Below are positions 37,815 through 38,535 of a DNA stretch of 38,535 nt, piece by piece. The translations under genes and the position numbers were made by a program. The notes beneath the pieces are model-generated. The model saw only the letters and a program-made list of their open reading frames with translations. It had not been told where the DNA came from and made no database searches. Numbering within the stretch: position 1 is the first letter of the stretch; each line of letters begins with the position of its first letter. The stretch is from Bacteroides sp. CAG:927 (lineage in GTDB: Bacteria > Bacteroidota > Bacteroidia > Bacteroidales > Muribaculaceae): positions 1 through 38,535 of the forward strand of contig HF985648.1 in NCBI GenBank assembly GCA_000431155.1, given 5' to 3'.

Positions 37815-38535
37815 ATGAGTGGAAAGCTTTTCATGGTACCTACTCCGGTCGGCAATTTGTCTGACATGACGCCGAGAGCCATTGAGGTGCTGAATTCCTG
37901 CGCTCTTGTTCTGGCAGAGGACACGCGCACATCGGGAGTGATAATGAAGCATTTTGGTATTACTACTCCACTTGTCAGCCACCATAAATTCAACGAGCAC
38001 GATACTCTTGAGCCAATTATTTCGCGCCTCTTATCGGGGGAGAAAATTGCATTAATCACAGATGCGGGAACACCCGGCATCAGCGATCCGGGATTTCTGC
38101 TATCTCGAGAATGCAGAAGGCATGATATAGGAGTAGAAACACTGCCCGGAGCAACTGCTTTTGTGCCTGCATTGGTCAATTCGGGACTGCCGTGCGACAG
38201 ATTTTGTTTTGAAGGATTTTTGCCTCCTAAAAAAGGTAGGGTCTCAAGGATTTCAGAAATTGCCGCGCGCAACATAACATCCATCATCTATGAGTCTCCA
38301 TTGCGTCTCGTCAAAACACTTACCCAGTTGGCTGAGGCATGTGGTTACACACGAGAAGCCTCTGTGTCGCGCGAAATATCCAAGTTGCATGATACAACAG
38401 TTCGCGGAACGCTGAAGCTACTCATTGATTATTTTGAAGCGAACAATCCCAAAGGTGAAATAGTTATAGTCTTATCAGGGTTATCTTCCGAAGAGGAGAA
38501 ACCGCGTCATAAAAACAAATATAAACAAAGTAGCT
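37815..38535 (+). CDS. rsmI: 16S rRNA (cytidine(1402)-2'-O)-methyltransferase, 3'-partial
   Basis: RsmI methylates the 2'-hydroxyl of C1402 in the decoding centre of 16S rRNA with S-adenosylmethionine. The N-terminus MSGKLFMVPTPVGNLSDMTPRAIEVL has the RsmI/tetrapyrrole-methylase signature VPTPxGNLxDxT. Further motifs are VLAEDTRTSG, HHKFNEHD, ITDAGTPGISDPG, LPGATAFVPAL and SIIYESPLRLVKTL, and the late segment VSREISKLHDTTVRGTL is also characteristic. The frame is open to the last base of the window (240 codons) with no stop; family members are about 220-290 residues, so only a short end is missing. The last residues (EEEKPRHKNKYKQSS) already look like a charged tail. It follows the acidic protein gene by 18 bases. 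Confidence 0.95.
   Translation, partial: MSGKLFMVPTPVGNLSDMTPRAIEVLNSCALVLAEDTRTSGVIMKHFGITTPLVSHHKFNEHDTLEPIISRLLSGEKIALITDAGTPGISDPGFLLSRECRRHDIGVETLPGATAFVPALVNSGLPCDRFCFEGFLPPKKGRVSRISEIAARNITSIIYESPLRLVKTLTQLAEACGYTREASVSREISKLHDTTVRGTLKLLIDYFEANNPKGEIVIVLSGLSSEEEKPRHKNKYKQSS

Overview
The window looks like a Bacteroidales chromosome segment, most likely Muribaculaceae or a close relative. This is inference from three things: (i) recurrent Bacteroidota-type promoters (TTTG, about 19-20 nt, TAnnTTTG) just upstream of genes; (ii) the Bacteroidota aerotolerance (Bat) operon, a DUF5686 outer-membrane protein, a DUF4290 protein and a short archaeal/eukaryal-type ProRS; (iii) BspA-like leucine-rich repeats ending in a 'YNLQGVRV ... 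NGIYI' C-terminal domain. No rRNA, tRNA, CRISPR array, insertion sequence or phage gene was seen. No gene-free stretch exceeds 300 bases; the longest (6396-6621, 28387-28575, 19880-20007) are AT-rich promoter/leader regions.

Layout. 1-2946 (+): an exported BspA-like LRR protein, cut by the window edge and carrying an in-frame TAG (48-50) and a frameshift (between 1951 and 2006). 3052-6395 (-): a class III Fic protein and pyruvate phosphate dikinase (ppdK), separated by a hairpin terminator. 6622-10631 (+): a secreted GH2 glycosidase and rlmD. 10634-12336 (-): an acyltransferase-3 membrane protein followed by a CYTH-domain protein. 12464-18421 (+): phoH, a DUF5686 outer-membrane protein overlapping phoH, then murB and murA under their own promoter. 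18440-19879 (-): a small HTH protein and a DUF2007-Usp-Usp stress protein. 20008-28386 (-): a compact eight-gene Bat operon (moxR, DUF58, a membrane protein, batA, batB, batC, batD, batE). 28576-32082 (-): proS, a GtrB-like glycosyltransferase, a small HU-like protein and a larger HU-like protein with a C-terminal membrane anchor. 32196-34270 (-): DUF4290, rimM, an acidic small protein and an OmpA-like exported protein. 34378-35757 (-): a TetR regulator and fabG. 35858-38535 (+): dacB (PBP4), an acidic protein of unknown function, and rsmI (cut by the window end).

How the genes relate. Several serve the cell envelope: murA/murB make the peptidoglycan precursor UDP-MurNAc, dacB trims peptidoglycan, the OmpA-like and DUF5686 proteins sit in the outer membrane or periplasm, and the Bat operon encodes a MoxR/vWA envelope complex. 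rlmD, rimM and rsmI serve ribosome maturation. Most of the window is conserved housekeeping sequence. The less explained parts are the damaged LRR gene, the Fic protein, the membrane-tethered HU pair with its glycosyltransferase, the HTH-Usp pair and the mirrored promoter region between tetR and dacB. I did not find a clear new defence or mobile system.
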